From contig NZ_CP082909.1 in NCBI RefSeq assembly GCF_023822025.1, positions 4,756,001 through 4,820,000 of the forward strand: a DNA stretch of 64,000 nt, given 5' to 3'. Origin of the DNA: Endozoicomonas sp. 4G. Its GTDB lineage: Bacteria; Pseudomonadota; Gammaproteobacteria; Pseudomonadales; Endozoicomonadaceae. A model generated the notes under the pieces. The model was not told the origin of the DNA. It did not search any database and was given only the letters and a program-made list of their open reading frames with translations. The position numbers and the translations under genes are program-made. Shown in pieces: positions 18,901 to 28,466 of this stretch (positions are counted from its first letter, which is position 1; each line of letters starts with the position of its first letter).

Positions 18901-19014
18901 TCAGCCAGCTTCAGTGCCAATAGCCGCTTTGTGGTGACCACCTGCAAGATCTCATCAGTTGATACTGTTTACGACGACATTGTGAAAATTACTGAACTAT
19001 GGAAGGAAGAGTAA
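15970..19014 (+). CDS. RING-H2/WD40 repeat protein, full form (array gene 6; reference layout)
   Basis: This 1014-aa copy shows the standard layout: basic N-terminus with ANKKG, hydrophobic segment (about 26-43) with a single LAMM unit, Pro/Gly patch 100-109, acidic/Asn-rich linker 131-200, helical middle domain 201-412 (conserved TPLEAILALPRSS, GDFEKRCFTEY, NPVERIRNLLEEISD), RING-H2 at C441, C444, C461, H463, H466, C469, C486 and C489, a helical neck 490-568 (YHFIQFCRHSS-type) and ten WD40-like repeats from 571. Two extra residues lie between the second and third zinc ligands (SSNRVMVKTPC). Each blade runs SATFSADSRRVLTASDDGTAKI, with the usual Trp-Asp replaced by a conserved Trp in DGSW. 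The cysteine of PLCDSS is not in a canonical lipobox. Confidence 0.92.
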   Translation: MAFFYFSRTDIQDGLFWHFLANKKGVIGIFVLSLLAMMVVPLCDSSTLIDRHHPDGRKVRIEINDVKTRNNTLTMMGGKPAGNADFPSVGNGGNGGFFYLPPPWGGGRPSGLFEIDLTILQPVINWLMSIGKGRQAGNEDGQPSGSKTNAGSNGVNNHHQQEKREAPENQENKSPGEGNSGSGDGNNRKDDNGDENQNNASTQNLQLLANQLLAIIESEDPIAVFKFREMLDKLGRHERLQVLETKGTTIRGDTMTPLEAILALPRSSRDHSARNRFIEQLIEAAGYYYLMIFSDNKFRMILYKIVQDIIHKVNQSHQQPPIGDFEKRCFTEYLTQFFLITSNPVERIRNLLEEISDVAIRNEVINDAQSLIFPASFLDTLAKCDQHPSFHELMRLSDELRIQPKYSASETINDDIAINVFGDNALRVDKEKSTHIIHAECAVCQEPLVRSSNRVMVKTPCNHLYHVDCLNQWLKKRSRDDLMRTCPICRKELNALSKKLNDFDKLLKKYDSCHSLAIAERAVNEWNKAETDYETLHHFIQFCRHSSQASDDSQVVKLLRRLIHPVTKAGIHYDGAVNSATFSANNHRMVSASDDGTAKIYVYQSDGSWKEELIIHHDGPVKLASFSTDSRRVLTASNDGTAKIYVRKGEGSWQEEITIRHRGPIHSATFSADNSRVLTASDDGTAKIHVQKMDGSWEEEVIINHHGSIHLASFSADGSHVVSVGKDNVVKITGKSADGSWQVKFIVLHENGVNSATFSPDSRYVVTASDDGTAKIIGQKDDKSWEEEFTISHIGTNGRIRSAAFSPDSRHVLTIGEDNLVKIIGKRADGSWVVKATISHSDEINSATFSPDSRHVVTAGYDQQSKIYGEKTDVSWEEEIIIHHNSWSFSATFSADSQHALTTDGTTAKIHSHKNGGSWQEGLTIYHNSTVINSATFSADGRFVMTFGCNGNVIITHLEDDGSWKDKIIIRQCNLISSASFSANSRFVVTTCKISSVDTVYDDIVKITELWKEE

Positions 19015-19078
19015 CTCCACCAGCATACCAGAAATTCTTGGCTATTCTCTGATGCACTACCAATAATGAGATTCACCC

Positions 19079-22078
19079 ATGGCGTTCTTTTATTTTTCCA
19101 GGACAGACATTCAACACGGATTGTTCTGGCGCTTCCTGGCAAACAAGAGGAGCATGGTTGGTATTTTTGTTCTCTCCCTGCTGGCTATGATGCTAGCTAT
19201 GATGATTGCGCCGTTATGCTATTCCTCAACGCTTATTGACCGCCATCATCCCGATGGGCGCAAGGTTCGGATTGAAATCAATGATGGGAGAAAACGCAAT
19301 AGCACCCTGACAGTGACAGGAGGCAAGCCCGCTGGCAAAGCCGATTTTCCCAGTGTCGGCAACGGAGACAACGGTGGCTTCTTTTATTTGCCTCCTCCTC
19401 CCTGGGGAGGCGGCAGGCCATCGGGATTGTTCGAAATTGACCTGACTATTCTGCAACCTGTCATCAACTGGCTGATGTCCATAGGTAAGGATTCTGGTGA
19501 TGGCCGACAGGCAGGTAATGAGGATAGTCAACCCTCTGGCAGCAAAACTAATGCAGGATCAAATGACGCAACTAACCAGCATCAACAGGAGAAAAGAGAA
19601 GCACCTGAAAATCGGGAGAACAAATCACCGGAAGAAGGTAATGGTAGCAGCGGCGATGGCAATAACAGAAAAGACGACAATGGCGATGAGAATCAAAATA
19701 ATGCGTCGACTCAGAACCTTCAGCTACTTGCCAATCAGCTTTTAGCCATCATTGAAAGCGAAGATCCCAATGCCGTTTATAAACTGCGGGCAATACTGGA
19801 TAAGCTGGACATGCATAAGCGTTTGCAGATTCTGGAAACAAAAGGCACAACCATCAGGGGCGATACTATGACTCCTCTTGAGGCGATATTGGCACTGCCG
19901 CGTTCTTCCCGTGATCACTCAGCACGCGACCGATTTATCGAGCAGCTGATAGAAGCCGCTGGCAACAACCGCCAGATGATTTTGTCCAGGATTGTTCTGG
20001 ACATAATCCACAAGGTCAATCAATCCGACCAACAACCACAGATAGGGCATTTTGAAAAATGTTGCTTTACTGAGTACTTCCTGCAATTGTTCCTGACTTA
20101 TTCAAACCCGGTTGAGCGTATTCGCAATCTATTAGATGAAATATCAGATTTTTCCATAAGGAATGAGATTATAAATAATGCACAATCATTAACACTCCCC
20201 ACCTCTTTTCTGGATATCTTGAAACAATTTAACCAGCACTCATCGTTCCATGAATTAATACGCTTATCAAATGAAGTGCGTCTTCAAAGTAATTACATCG
20301 CTATCAATGCTTTCGGCAATAATGCACTGCGTGTGGATAAAGAAGAACCTACAGACATTATTGGTGCAGAATGCCCGGTATGTCAGGAGCAGTTTGCACG
20401 CACATCAAATATAGTGAAAACGCCCTGCAATCACCTTTTTCACCTACATTGTTTACATCAGTGGCTCAAAAAAAGAAATCACAATGGTTCAATTAGAACT
20501 TGCCCTACCTGTCGAGCAGAGGTAAAGGCCTTAAGAAAAAAGCTTAACGACTTTAACCAACTATTGAGAAAATGCGACGGTTGTCATTCTTTAGCGATTG
20601 CAGAAAGAGCAGTTAAGGAATGGAATCCAAAAAAAACAAGTTATGAAACCTTGTACCATTTTGTCCAATTTTGCCGACATAAAAGCCAGGCATCTGATGA
20701 TTCGCAGTTTGTAAAACTCTTGCGACGCATCCTTCATGCCGTGACAAAAGCGGAGATCCATCATGACGGTATAGTCTACTCAGCCACCTTCAGCGCCAAT
20801 AACCACCGTGTGGTAACCGCCAGTGACGATGGCACTGCGAAAGTCTGTGTCTATCAGCCCGATGGAACCTGGGAGGAAGAACTCATTGTTCACCACAATG
20901 GTTCCGTCACTTTAGCCAGCTTCAGCGCCGATAGTCGCCGTGTGTTGACCGCCAGCAACGATGGTACGGCAAAAATCTATGTTCGGAAGGAAAATGGATT
21001 ATGGGAAGAAGAAATCACTATCCGCCACAGTGAGCCCATTTATTCAGCCACCTTCAGCGCCGACAATAGCCGGGTGTTGACCGCCAGCAAAGATGGTACA
21101 GCAAAAATCCATGTTCAGAAGGAGGATGGACCATGGAAAGAAGAAGGAACCATCAACCATGATGGTCCGATCCGCTTAGCCAGCTTCAATGCTGATGGTA
21201 GCCATGTAGTGACTGTCGGCAAAGATAAGGTGGTAAAAATCACAGGCAAATCAGCCGATGGATCATGGCAAGTAAAATTTTTCGTTACCCATAAGCGCTA
21301 TGTCAACTCAGCCATTTTTAGCCCCAATAACCGCTATCTGGTGACCGCCAGTGGCGATGGTACGGCAAAAATCATTGGTCAGAAAGACGACAAATCATGG
21401 GAAGAAGAATTCACCATTAGCCACACTAACACCGGTGGTTCGATCGCATCAGCCACCTTCAGCCCCGATAGCCGACATGTGCTGACTATCGGCTGGGATC
21501 ATCTGGTTAAAATCATCGGTAAACGGGCCGATGGATCATGGGGAATAAAAGCCATCATTTCCCATAATGATCATGTCTACTCTGCTACCTTCAGTCCCGA
21601 TAGCCGCCACGTGATGACCACCGGTTACGACAAACAGTCAACAATCTACGGCGAAAAGACTGAGGTATCATGGGAAGAAGAAATCACTATGGAGCACAAT
21701 AGTGGGATCTTCTCAGCCACCTTCAGTCCCGATAGCCAACATGCAGTCATCACCGATAATGATGGAACGACAATCCTTAGCTACGAGAATGATGGATCAT
21801 GGGAACAAGGACTCACTTTCTATCATACTGGTCCGCTCACTTCAGCCATCTTCAGTGCCAATGGCCGCTTTGTGATGACCTTTGGTTTTGATCGTACCGC
21901 GAAAATCATTGAACTGAAGGGCGATGGGGCATGGGAAGAGGCAATCATCCACCCCTATCCAATCCAAACAGCCAGCTTCAGCGCCGATAGCCGCTTTGTG
22001 CTGACCGAAAGTTTTTTGCCAATACTTGGGGGTGACGGCAGCATTGTGAAAATTACTGAACTATGGAGGGACGAATGA
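19079..22078 (+). CDS. RING-H2/WD40 repeat protein, full form (array gene 7)
   Basis: This 999-aa copy has two LAMM units and a linker closely matching the preceding gene (GDENQNNASTQNLQ), which suggests recent exchange between the two. The middle domain is complete (about 211-404). RING-H2 ligands C432, C435, C450, H452, H455, C458, C475 and C478 are intact, with an unusual LFHLHCLHQW replacing LYHVDCLNQW. Ten blades follow from about 558; blade 8 resembles that of the 12957 gene (ITDNDGTTILSYEND), another sign of mosaicism. The end is ELWRDE rather than ELWKEE. The stop TGA is followed at once by an alternative-type leader fragment instead of a plain spacer. Confidence 0.9.
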   Translation: MAFFYFSRTDIQHGLFWRFLANKRSMVGIFVLSLLAMMLAMMIAPLCYSSTLIDRHHPDGRKVRIEINDGRKRNSTLTVTGGKPAGKADFPSVGNGDNGGFFYLPPPPWGGGRPSGLFEIDLTILQPVINWLMSIGKDSGDGRQAGNEDSQPSGSKTNAGSNDATNQHQQEKREAPENRENKSPEEGNGSSGDGNNRKDDNGDENQNNASTQNLQLLANQLLAIIESEDPNAVYKLRAILDKLDMHKRLQILETKGTTIRGDTMTPLEAILALPRSSRDHSARDRFIEQLIEAAGNNRQMILSRIVLDIIHKVNQSDQQPQIGHFEKCCFTEYFLQLFLTYSNPVERIRNLLDEISDFSIRNEIINNAQSLTLPTSFLDILKQFNQHSSFHELIRLSNEVRLQSNYIAINAFGNNALRVDKEEPTDIIGAECPVCQEQFARTSNIVKTPCNHLFHLHCLHQWLKKRNHNGSIRTCPTCRAEVKALRKKLNDFNQLLRKCDGCHSLAIAERAVKEWNPKKTSYETLYHFVQFCRHKSQASDDSQFVKLLRRILHAVTKAEIHHDGIVYSATFSANNHRVVTASDDGTAKVCVYQPDGTWEEELIVHHNGSVTLASFSADSRRVLTASNDGTAKIYVRKENGLWEEEITIRHSEPIYSATFSADNSRVLTASKDGTAKIHVQKEDGPWKEEGTINHDGPIRLASFNADGSHVVTVGKDKVVKITGKSADGSWQVKFFVTHKRYVNSAIFSPNNRYLVTASGDGTAKIIGQKDDKSWEEEFTISHTNTGGSIASATFSPDSRHVLTIGWDHLVKIIGKRADGSWGIKAIISHNDHVYSATFSPDSRHVMTTGYDKQSTIYGEKTEVSWEEEITMEHNSGIFSATFSPDSQHAVITDNDGTTILSYENDGSWEQGLTFYHTGPLTSAIFSANGRFVMTFGFDRTAKIIELKGDGAWEEAIIHPYPIQTASFSADSRFVLTESFLPILGGDGSIVKITELWRDE

Positions 22079-22167
22079 TTGATGTTGCAGAACTCAAGGT
22101 TCAATCCACCAACATCTCAGAAATTCTTGGCTATTCTCTGGTGCACTACCAATAATGAGATTCACCA
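22079..22167 (+). other. Hybrid spacer: alternative leader fragment fused to standard spacer
   Basis: The first 30 bases (TTGATGTTGCAGAACTCAAG) are the alternative gene leader; the rest, from about CCACCAACATCTCAG, is the standard spacer with TTGGCT and AATAAT. It records a crossover between the two start types. Confidence 0.8.
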
Positions 22168-25100
22168 ATGGCGTTCCTTTATTTTTACAGAAAAGATATT
22201 CAACACGGATTGTCCCGGCGTTTCACAAACAAGAAGAGCATGGTTGGTATTTTTATTCTTTCCCTGCTGGCTATGATGCTGGCTATGATGCTAGCTATGA
22301 TGCTGGCTATGATAATTGTGCCATTATGCTATTCCTCAACCCTTATTGACCGCCATCATCCCGATGGGCGCAAGGTTCAGATTGAAATCAATGATGAGAA
22401 AACCCGGAACAACACTCTGACATTGACAGGAGGCAAACCCGCTGGCAACGCCGATTTTCCCAGTGTCGGCAACAGAGACAACGGAGGCAACGGAGACAAC
22501 GGAGGCAACGGAGACAACGGAGGCAACGGAGACAACGGAGGCAACGGCGGCTTCTTTTATTTGCCTCCTCCTCCCTGGGGAGGTGGAGGCGGCAGGCCAT
22601 CGGGATTGTTCGACATTGACCTGACTATTCTGCAACCTGTCATCAACTGGCTGATGCCCATAGGTAAGGATTCTGGCGATGGCCGACAGGCAGGTAATGA
22701 AGATGGACAACCCTCTGGCAGTAGACCCGATGCAGGATCAAATGACGTAACTAACCAGCATCAACAGGAGAAAAGAGAAGCACCTGAAAATCGGGAGAAC
22801 AAATCACCGGGAGAAGGTAATGGTAGCAGCGGCGATGGCAATAACAGAAAAGACGACAATGGCGAGGAAAGTAAAAATAATGCTTCGACTCAAGACCTTC
22901 AGGTACTTGCCAACGAGCTTTTAGCCATCATTGCAAGCGACAATCCCAACGCCGCTTTTAAATTCAGGGAAATGTTGGATAAGCTGGACAGACCTCAGCG
23001 TTTGCAGGTTCTGGAAACAAAAGGCACAAACATCAGGGGTAATACTGTTACTCCTCTTGAGGCAATATTGGCACTGCCGCGCTCTTCCGATGAGTACTCA
23101 ACACGCAACCGATTTATCAAGCAGCTGATAGAATCCGTGGGCTACTACTACCTGATGATTTTTTCTGGCAACAAACTCCAGATAATTTTATCTAAGATTG
23201 TTCAGGACATAATCCACAAGGTCAATCAATCTCACCAACAGCCACCCATAGGACATTTTGAAAAACGTTGCTTTACGGATTACTTCATTCAATTGTTCCT
23301 GATTAATTCAAACCCGGTTGAGCGTATTCGCAATCTATTAGAAGAAATATCAGAATTAGCTATAAGGAATGAGATTATAAATGATGCAAAATCATTGATA
23401 TTTCACATCCCTTTTGTGGATATCTTGGCACATTTTAAACATAAACCATCATTCCATGAATTAATGCGCTTATCAGATGAACTGCGTATGCAAAATGATC
23501 ACATCGCTATCAATTCTTTCGTCGACCATTCACCGCGTGTGGCTAAAGAAGAACCTGCACACATTATTGGTGCAGAATGCACGGTATGTAAGGAGCCGTT
23601 TGTACACACGTCAAATATAGTGAAAACACCCTGTAATCACCTTTATCACATAGATTGTTTAAATCAGTGGCTCAAAAAAAGAGAGCAGGATGGTGCAATT
23701 AGAAATTGTCCTACCTGCCGTACAGAATTAAACGCCTTTAGTAAAAAACTTAACGCCTTTAACAAACTATTAAGAAAATACAGCGGCTTTCATTCTTTAG
23801 CGATTGCAAAAAGAGCAGTTATTGAATGGAATAGGACAGAAACCAGTCGTGAAACCTTGTACCACTTTGTTCAATTTTGCCGACATAGCAGCCAGGCATC
23901 TGATAATCCACAGTTTGTAACACTCTTGCGAACCATCATTTATCCCGTGATAAAAGCCGAGATCCACCATAACGATACGGTCAACTCAGCCACCTTCAGC
24001 GCCAATAACCGCCTTGTGGTGACCGCCAGTAGCGATGGCACTGCGAAAATCTATGTCTATCAGTCCGGTGGATCATGGCAGGAAGAATTCACTATTCGCC
24101 ACCATGGTTGGGTCAGTGTAGCCACCTTCAGTGCTGATAGTAGTCGTGTGTTGACCGCCAGTAACGATGGGATAGCAAAAATCCATGTTCGGAAGGAGGA
24201 CGGATCATGGCAAGAAGAAATCACTATCCACCACTGCGGGGGCATTCATTCAGCCAGCTTCAGCACCGATAGTCGTCGTGTATTGACCGACGGCAATGAT
24301 GGTACAGCAAAAATCCATGCTCAGAAGGAGATTGGATCATGGAAAGAAGAAGGAACCATCAGCCATAATGGTTGGATCGATATAGCCAGCTTCAGTGATG
24401 ATGGTAGCCATGTGGTGACTGTCGGCGAAGATAACCTGGTAAAAATTACGGGCAAATCCGCCGATGGATCATGGCAAGTAAAACTTATCGTTATCCATGA
24501 GGGCAATGTCAACTCAGCTATCTTTAGCCCCGATAACCGCTATGTGGTGACCGCCAGTAACGATGGCACGGCAAAAATCATTGGTCAGAAAGACGACAAG
24601 TCATGGGAAGAAGAATTCACCATTAGCCACATTAGCACCGGTGGCGCGATCCTATCAGCCGCCTTCAGCCCCGATAGCCGACATGTGCTGACTGTCGGCA
24701 AGGATAACCTGGTCAAAATCATTGGCAAACGGGCCGATGGATCATGGGTAGTAAAAGCCATCATTTCCCATAGTGATGAGATCAAGACAGCCACCTTCAG
24801 CCCGGATAGCCGCCATGTGGTGACCACCAGTTACGACAAACAGGCAAAAATCTACGGCGAAAAAACTGATGCATTATGGGAAGAAGAAATCACTATCCAG
24901 CACAATGATTGGGTCAGGTCAGCCGCCTTTAGTCCCGATAGCCAACATGCAGTAACCATCAGTTATTATGGAACGGCAAAAACCCATAACCTCAAGAATG
25001 ATGGATCATGGGAAGAAGGACTCACTATCCATCATACTGGTTGTGTCCTATCAGCCGCCTTCAGTGCCGATGGCCGCTTTGTGATGACCTTTGGTTATGA

Positions 25101-25293
25101 TCGTACCGCGAAAATCAATTACCTCAAGGGCGCTATCCAATTCACTATCCACCACCCCAGGCCAATCGCCTCAGCCAGCTTCAGCGCCGATAGCCGCTTT
25201 GTGCTGACCCAAAGTTTGTTACCATTCACCGATGGTCCCAGCAATGGTCCCGGCGGCATTGTGAAAATTACTGAACTATGGAAGGAAGAATAA
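22168..25293 (+). CDS. RING-H2/WD40 repeat protein, full form with expanded GN repeat (array gene 8)
   Basis: This 1041-aa copy has four LAMM units (the last one LAMI) and an 18-bp repeat that expands the segment before the Pro/Gly patch to NGDNGG repeated four times (residues about 102-127). The middle domain is complete (241-440). RING-H2 ligands C471, C474, C489, H491, H494, C497, C514 and C517 are intact. Ten blades follow from about 598. The last blade has a longer loop, GPSNGPGG. The start follows the hybrid spacer at 22079-22167. The gene ends in ITELWKEE and is followed by a second variant spacer with a trace of the alternative leader. Confidence 0.9.
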   Translation: MAFLYFYRKDIQHGLSRRFTNKKSMVGIFILSLLAMMLAMMLAMMLAMIIVPLCYSSTLIDRHHPDGRKVQIEINDEKTRNNTLTLTGGKPAGNADFPSVGNRDNGGNGDNGGNGDNGGNGDNGGNGGFFYLPPPPWGGGGGRPSGLFDIDLTILQPVINWLMPIGKDSGDGRQAGNEDGQPSGSRPDAGSNDVTNQHQQEKREAPENRENKSPGEGNGSSGDGNNRKDDNGEESKNNASTQDLQVLANELLAIIASDNPNAAFKFREMLDKLDRPQRLQVLETKGTNIRGNTVTPLEAILALPRSSDEYSTRNRFIKQLIESVGYYYLMIFSGNKLQIILSKIVQDIIHKVNQSHQQPPIGHFEKRCFTDYFIQLFLINSNPVERIRNLLEEISELAIRNEIINDAKSLIFHIPFVDILAHFKHKPSFHELMRLSDELRMQNDHIAINSFVDHSPRVAKEEPAHIIGAECTVCKEPFVHTSNIVKTPCNHLYHIDCLNQWLKKREQDGAIRNCPTCRTELNAFSKKLNAFNKLLRKYSGFHSLAIAKRAVIEWNRTETSRETLYHFVQFCRHSSQASDNPQFVTLLRTIIYPVIKAEIHHNDTVNSATFSANNRLVVTASSDGTAKIYVYQSGGSWQEEFTIRHHGWVSVATFSADSSRVLTASNDGIAKIHVRKEDGSWQEEITIHHCGGIHSASFSTDSRRVLTDGNDGTAKIHAQKEIGSWKEEGTISHNGWIDIASFSDDGSHVVTVGEDNLVKITGKSADGSWQVKLIVIHEGNVNSAIFSPDNRYVVTASNDGTAKIIGQKDDKSWEEEFTISHISTGGAILSAAFSPDSRHVLTVGKDNLVKIIGKRADGSWVVKAIISHSDEIKTATFSPDSRHVVTTSYDKQAKIYGEKTDALWEEEITIQHNDWVRSAAFSPDSQHAVTISYYGTAKTHNLKNDGSWEEGLTIHHTGCVLSAAFSADGRFVMTFGYDRTAKINYLKGAIQFTIHHPRPIASASFSADSRFVLTQSLLPFTDGPSNGPGGIVKITELWKEE
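22266..22313 (+). repeat. 12-bp LAMM-encoding tandem repeat (4 units)
   Basis: In-frame GCTATGATGCTG/GCTATGATGCTA units inside the hydrophobic segment of the 22168 gene. Confidence 0.9.
22471..22550 (+). repeat. 18-bp tandem repeat coding for NGDNGG
   Basis: ACGGAGACAACGGAGGCA is repeated about four times in frame. Other copies of the family have none, one or two units here, so the tract length is a fast-varying character. Confidence 0.95.
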
Positions 25294-25372
25294 TTGATGC
25301 TGCAGACAGTCCACCAGCGTTCCGGAAACTCTTGGCTATGCTCTGATGCACTACCAATAATGAGATGCACCA
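25294..25372 (+). other. Variant 79-bp spacer
   Basis: It starts TTGATGCTGCAGACAG, a decayed alternative leader, and continues as the standard spacer with TTGGCT and AATAAT. The extra length over 64 bp is the leader trace. Confidence 0.7.
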
Positions 25373-28300
25373 ATGGCGTTCTTTTCTCTTTCCAGAACAG
25401 ACATTCAACACAGATTGTCCTGCCGTTTCCTGGCAAACAAGAAGACCATGTTTGGTATTTTTGTTCCTTCCCTGCTGGCTATGATGATTGTGCCGTTATG
25501 CTATTCCTCAACCCTTATTGACCGTCATCATCCAGATGGGCACAGGGTTAAGACTGAAATCAATGATGAGAAAACCCGGAATAACACTCTGACAATGGCA
25601 GGAGGCAAGCTCGCTGGCAACGCCGATTTTCCCGGTGTCGGCAAGGGAGGCTTCTTTTATTCGCCTCCTCCTCCCTGGGGGGGTGGAGGCGGCAGGCCAT
25701 CGGGATTATTTGAAATTGACCTGACTATTCTGCAACCCGTCATCTCATGGCTGATGTCCACAGGTAAAGGTTCTGGCGATGGCCGACAGGAAGTTAATGA
25801 GGATGATCAACCCTCTGGCAGCAGACCTACAGGATCAAATGACGCAACTAACCAGCATCAACAGGAAAAAAGAGAAGCACCTGAAGATCGGGAGAACAAA
25901 TCACCGGGAGAAGGCAATAATGGCAGCGGTGATGGCAATAACAGAAAAGACGACAATGGAAGTCAGAGTAAAAATAATGCGTCGACTCAGGACCTTCAGC
26001 TACTTGCCAACGAGCTTTTAGCCATCATTGAAAGCGATGCTCCCAACGCCGATTTTAAATTCAGGGAAATGTTGGATAAGCTGGACATGCCTCAGCGCTT
26101 GCGGGTTTTGGAAACAAAATGTACAAAAATCGGGGGCAGTACTATGACTCCTCTTGAGGCGATATTGGCACTGCCGCGTTATTCCGATGAGCACTCAACT
26201 CGCAACCGATTTATCCAGCAGCTGATAGCAGCCACTGACAACAACCGCATGATGGTTTCGCCTGACATCAGCCACCTGATGATTTTGTATAAGATTGTTC
26301 TGGACATAATCGACAAGGTCAATGAATCTCACCAACAGCCACCCATAGGGCATTTTGAAAAACGTTGCTTTACTGAGTACTTCGTTCAATTATTCCAGCA
26401 TTATTCACACCCGGTTGAGCGTATTCGCAATCTATTAGAAGAAATATCAGATTTAGCCATAAGGAATGAGATTATAAATGATGCACAATCATTGATATCC
26501 CCCATCTCTTTTCTGGATTTCCTGACACAATGTGACCATCACCCATCGTTCCTTGAATTAATACGCTTATCGAATGAACTGCGTATGCAAAATGATTACA
26601 TCGCTATCAATGCTTTCAGCGATAATGCAATGAGTGTGGATAAAGAGAAATCTACACACATTATTCATGCAGAGTGTGCAGTATGTCAGGAACCGTTTGT
26701 ACGCTCGTCAAATATGGTTATGGTGAAAACACCCTGCAATCACCTTTATCACGTAGATTGTTTGAATCAGTGGCTCAAAAAAAGGAGGCGGAATGATTCC
26801 GTTAGAAATTGTCCCACATGTCGTACAGAGTTAAACGCCTTAAGTAAAAAGCTTAACGACTTTAACATACTATTGAAGAAATACGACGGTTGTCACTCTT
26901 TAGCTGTTGCAGAAAGAGCAGTTAAGGAATGGAATAAAGTAAAAACAAATTATGAAAGGTTGTACCATTTTGTCCAATTTTGCCGACATAGCAGCCAGGC
27001 ACCTGATGATTCGAAGTTTGTAAAACTCTTGCGAACGCTCATTCATCCCGTGACAAAAGCCGAAATACCCCATGACGGCAAGAGCAACTTAGCCTTCTTC
27101 AGCATCAATAACATCCGTATGGTGAACGCCAGTAGCGACGGCACTGTGAAAATCTATGTTTATCAGGCCGATGGATCCTGGAAGGAGGAGCTCAGTATCC
27201 GCCACCATGGTACAGTCAAATCAATCAGCTGCAGCGCCGATAGTAGCCGTGTATTGACCACCAGCAACGATGGTACAGCAAAAATCCATGTTCGGAAGGA
27301 GGATGGATCATGGCAACAAGAAATGATCATCAGCCATGATAGTCCGATCCATTTAGCCAGCTTCAGTGCCGATAGTAGCCGTGTGTTGACCGCCAGCAAC
27401 GATGGTACGGCAAAAATCCATCATCAAAAGGAGGATGGATCATGGAAAGAAGAAGGGACCATCAGCCATGATGGTCTGATCCATTTAGCCAGATTCAGTA
27501 CCGATGGTAGCCATGTGGTGACTGTCGGCAAAGATAACCTGGTAAAAATCACGGGCAAATCCACCGATGGATCATGGCAAGTAAAATTTATCGTTCTCCA
27601 CGAGGACTCTGTCAACTCAGCCACCTTTAGCTCCGATAACCGCTATGTGTTGACCGCCAGTAACGATGGCACGGCAAAAATCATTGGCCAGAAAGACGAT
27701 AAGTCATGGGAGGAAGAATTCATCATCAGCCACATTTGCCTCAATGGTGGGATCAGATCAGCCGCCTTTAGCCCCGATAGCCAACATGTACTGACTGTCG
27801 GCGACAATAATCGGGTTAAAATCATTGGCAAACGGGCCGATGGATCATGGCTGGAAAAAGCCATCATTTTCCATAGTGATCCTATCAACTCAGCCACCTT
27901 CAGTCCTGATAGCCACTATGTGATGACCACCAGTGACGATCATACGGCAAAAATCTACGGCGAAAAGACCGATGTATTATGGGCAGAAGAAATCACTATC
28001 CACCACAATCATTCGATCTTCCCAGGCATCTGCATCTTTAGCCCTGATAGCCAACATGCAGTCATCACCAGTGGTGATGGAAGGGCAAAAATCTATAGCC
28101 GCAATAATGATGGATCATGGGAAGAGGGAATCACCATCTTTCATTATGGTAGGATCACTTGGGCCACCTTCAGTCCCGATCGCCGCTTTGTGATGACCTC
28201 TGGTTATGATTGTGTCGCGAAAATCACTCCCCTGAAGGACGATGGGTCACGGAAAAAAGAAATCACTATCCGCCACCCCTATCCAGTCTTCTCAGCCAGT

Positions 28301-28402
28301 TTCAGCGCCGATAGCCGCTTTGTGCTAACCCTGAGTTTTTTGGCAGGATTTACTGAGTGCGGCGGCCTTGTGAAAATCACTGAACTATGGAAGGAAGAAT
28401 AA
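25373..28402 (+). CDS. RING-H2/WD40 repeat protein, full form (array gene 9)
   Basis: This 1009-aa copy has a diverged N-terminus (MAFFSLSRTDIQHRLSCRF) and a single LAMM unit. The middle domain is complete (about 204-408) and shares KCTKIGGST and MMVSPD with the 12957 gene. RING-H2 ligands C435, C438, C455, H457, H460, C463, C480 and C483 are intact, with the two-residue insertion also seen in the 15970 gene. The propeller begins about 566. Its first blade is unusually diverged (HDGKSNLAFFSINN) and blade 8 contains an insertion (IFPGICIFSPDS). It ends in ITELWKEE and is followed by a standard 64-bp spacer. Confidence 0.9.
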   Translation: MAFFSLSRTDIQHRLSCRFLANKKTMFGIFVPSLLAMMIVPLCYSSTLIDRHHPDGHRVKTEINDEKTRNNTLTMAGGKLAGNADFPGVGKGGFFYSPPPPWGGGGGRPSGLFEIDLTILQPVISWLMSTGKGSGDGRQEVNEDDQPSGSRPTGSNDATNQHQQEKREAPEDRENKSPGEGNNGSGDGNNRKDDNGSQSKNNASTQDLQLLANELLAIIESDAPNADFKFREMLDKLDMPQRLRVLETKCTKIGGSTMTPLEAILALPRYSDEHSTRNRFIQQLIAATDNNRMMVSPDISHLMILYKIVLDIIDKVNESHQQPPIGHFEKRCFTEYFVQLFQHYSHPVERIRNLLEEISDLAIRNEIINDAQSLISPISFLDFLTQCDHHPSFLELIRLSNELRMQNDYIAINAFSDNAMSVDKEKSTHIIHAECAVCQEPFVRSSNMVMVKTPCNHLYHVDCLNQWLKKRRRNDSVRNCPTCRTELNALSKKLNDFNILLKKYDGCHSLAVAERAVKEWNKVKTNYERLYHFVQFCRHSSQAPDDSKFVKLLRTLIHPVTKAEIPHDGKSNLAFFSINNIRMVNASSDGTVKIYVYQADGSWKEELSIRHHGTVKSISCSADSSRVLTTSNDGTAKIHVRKEDGSWQQEMIISHDSPIHLASFSADSSRVLTASNDGTAKIHHQKEDGSWKEEGTISHDGLIHLARFSTDGSHVVTVGKDNLVKITGKSTDGSWQVKFIVLHEDSVNSATFSSDNRYVLTASNDGTAKIIGQKDDKSWEEEFIISHICLNGGIRSAAFSPDSQHVLTVGDNNRVKIIGKRADGSWLEKAIIFHSDPINSATFSPDSHYVMTTSDDHTAKIYGEKTDVLWAEEITIHHNHSIFPGICIFSPDSQHAVITSGDGRAKIYSRNNDGSWEEGITIFHYGRITWATFSPDRRFVMTSGYDCVAKITPLKDDGSRKKEITIRHPYPVFSASFSADSRFVLTLSFLAGFTECGGLVKITELWKEE

Positions 28403-28466
28403 AGCCAGCAACGTCCCGGAAAGTCTTGGCTATTCTCTGATGCACTACCATTAATGAGATTCACCC

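Noticed and set aside
22079-22276. 65-codon frame starting at the alternative leader remnant
   Set aside because: Only the first ten codons resemble an array leader; the rest is spacer and the out-of-phase start of the next gene.
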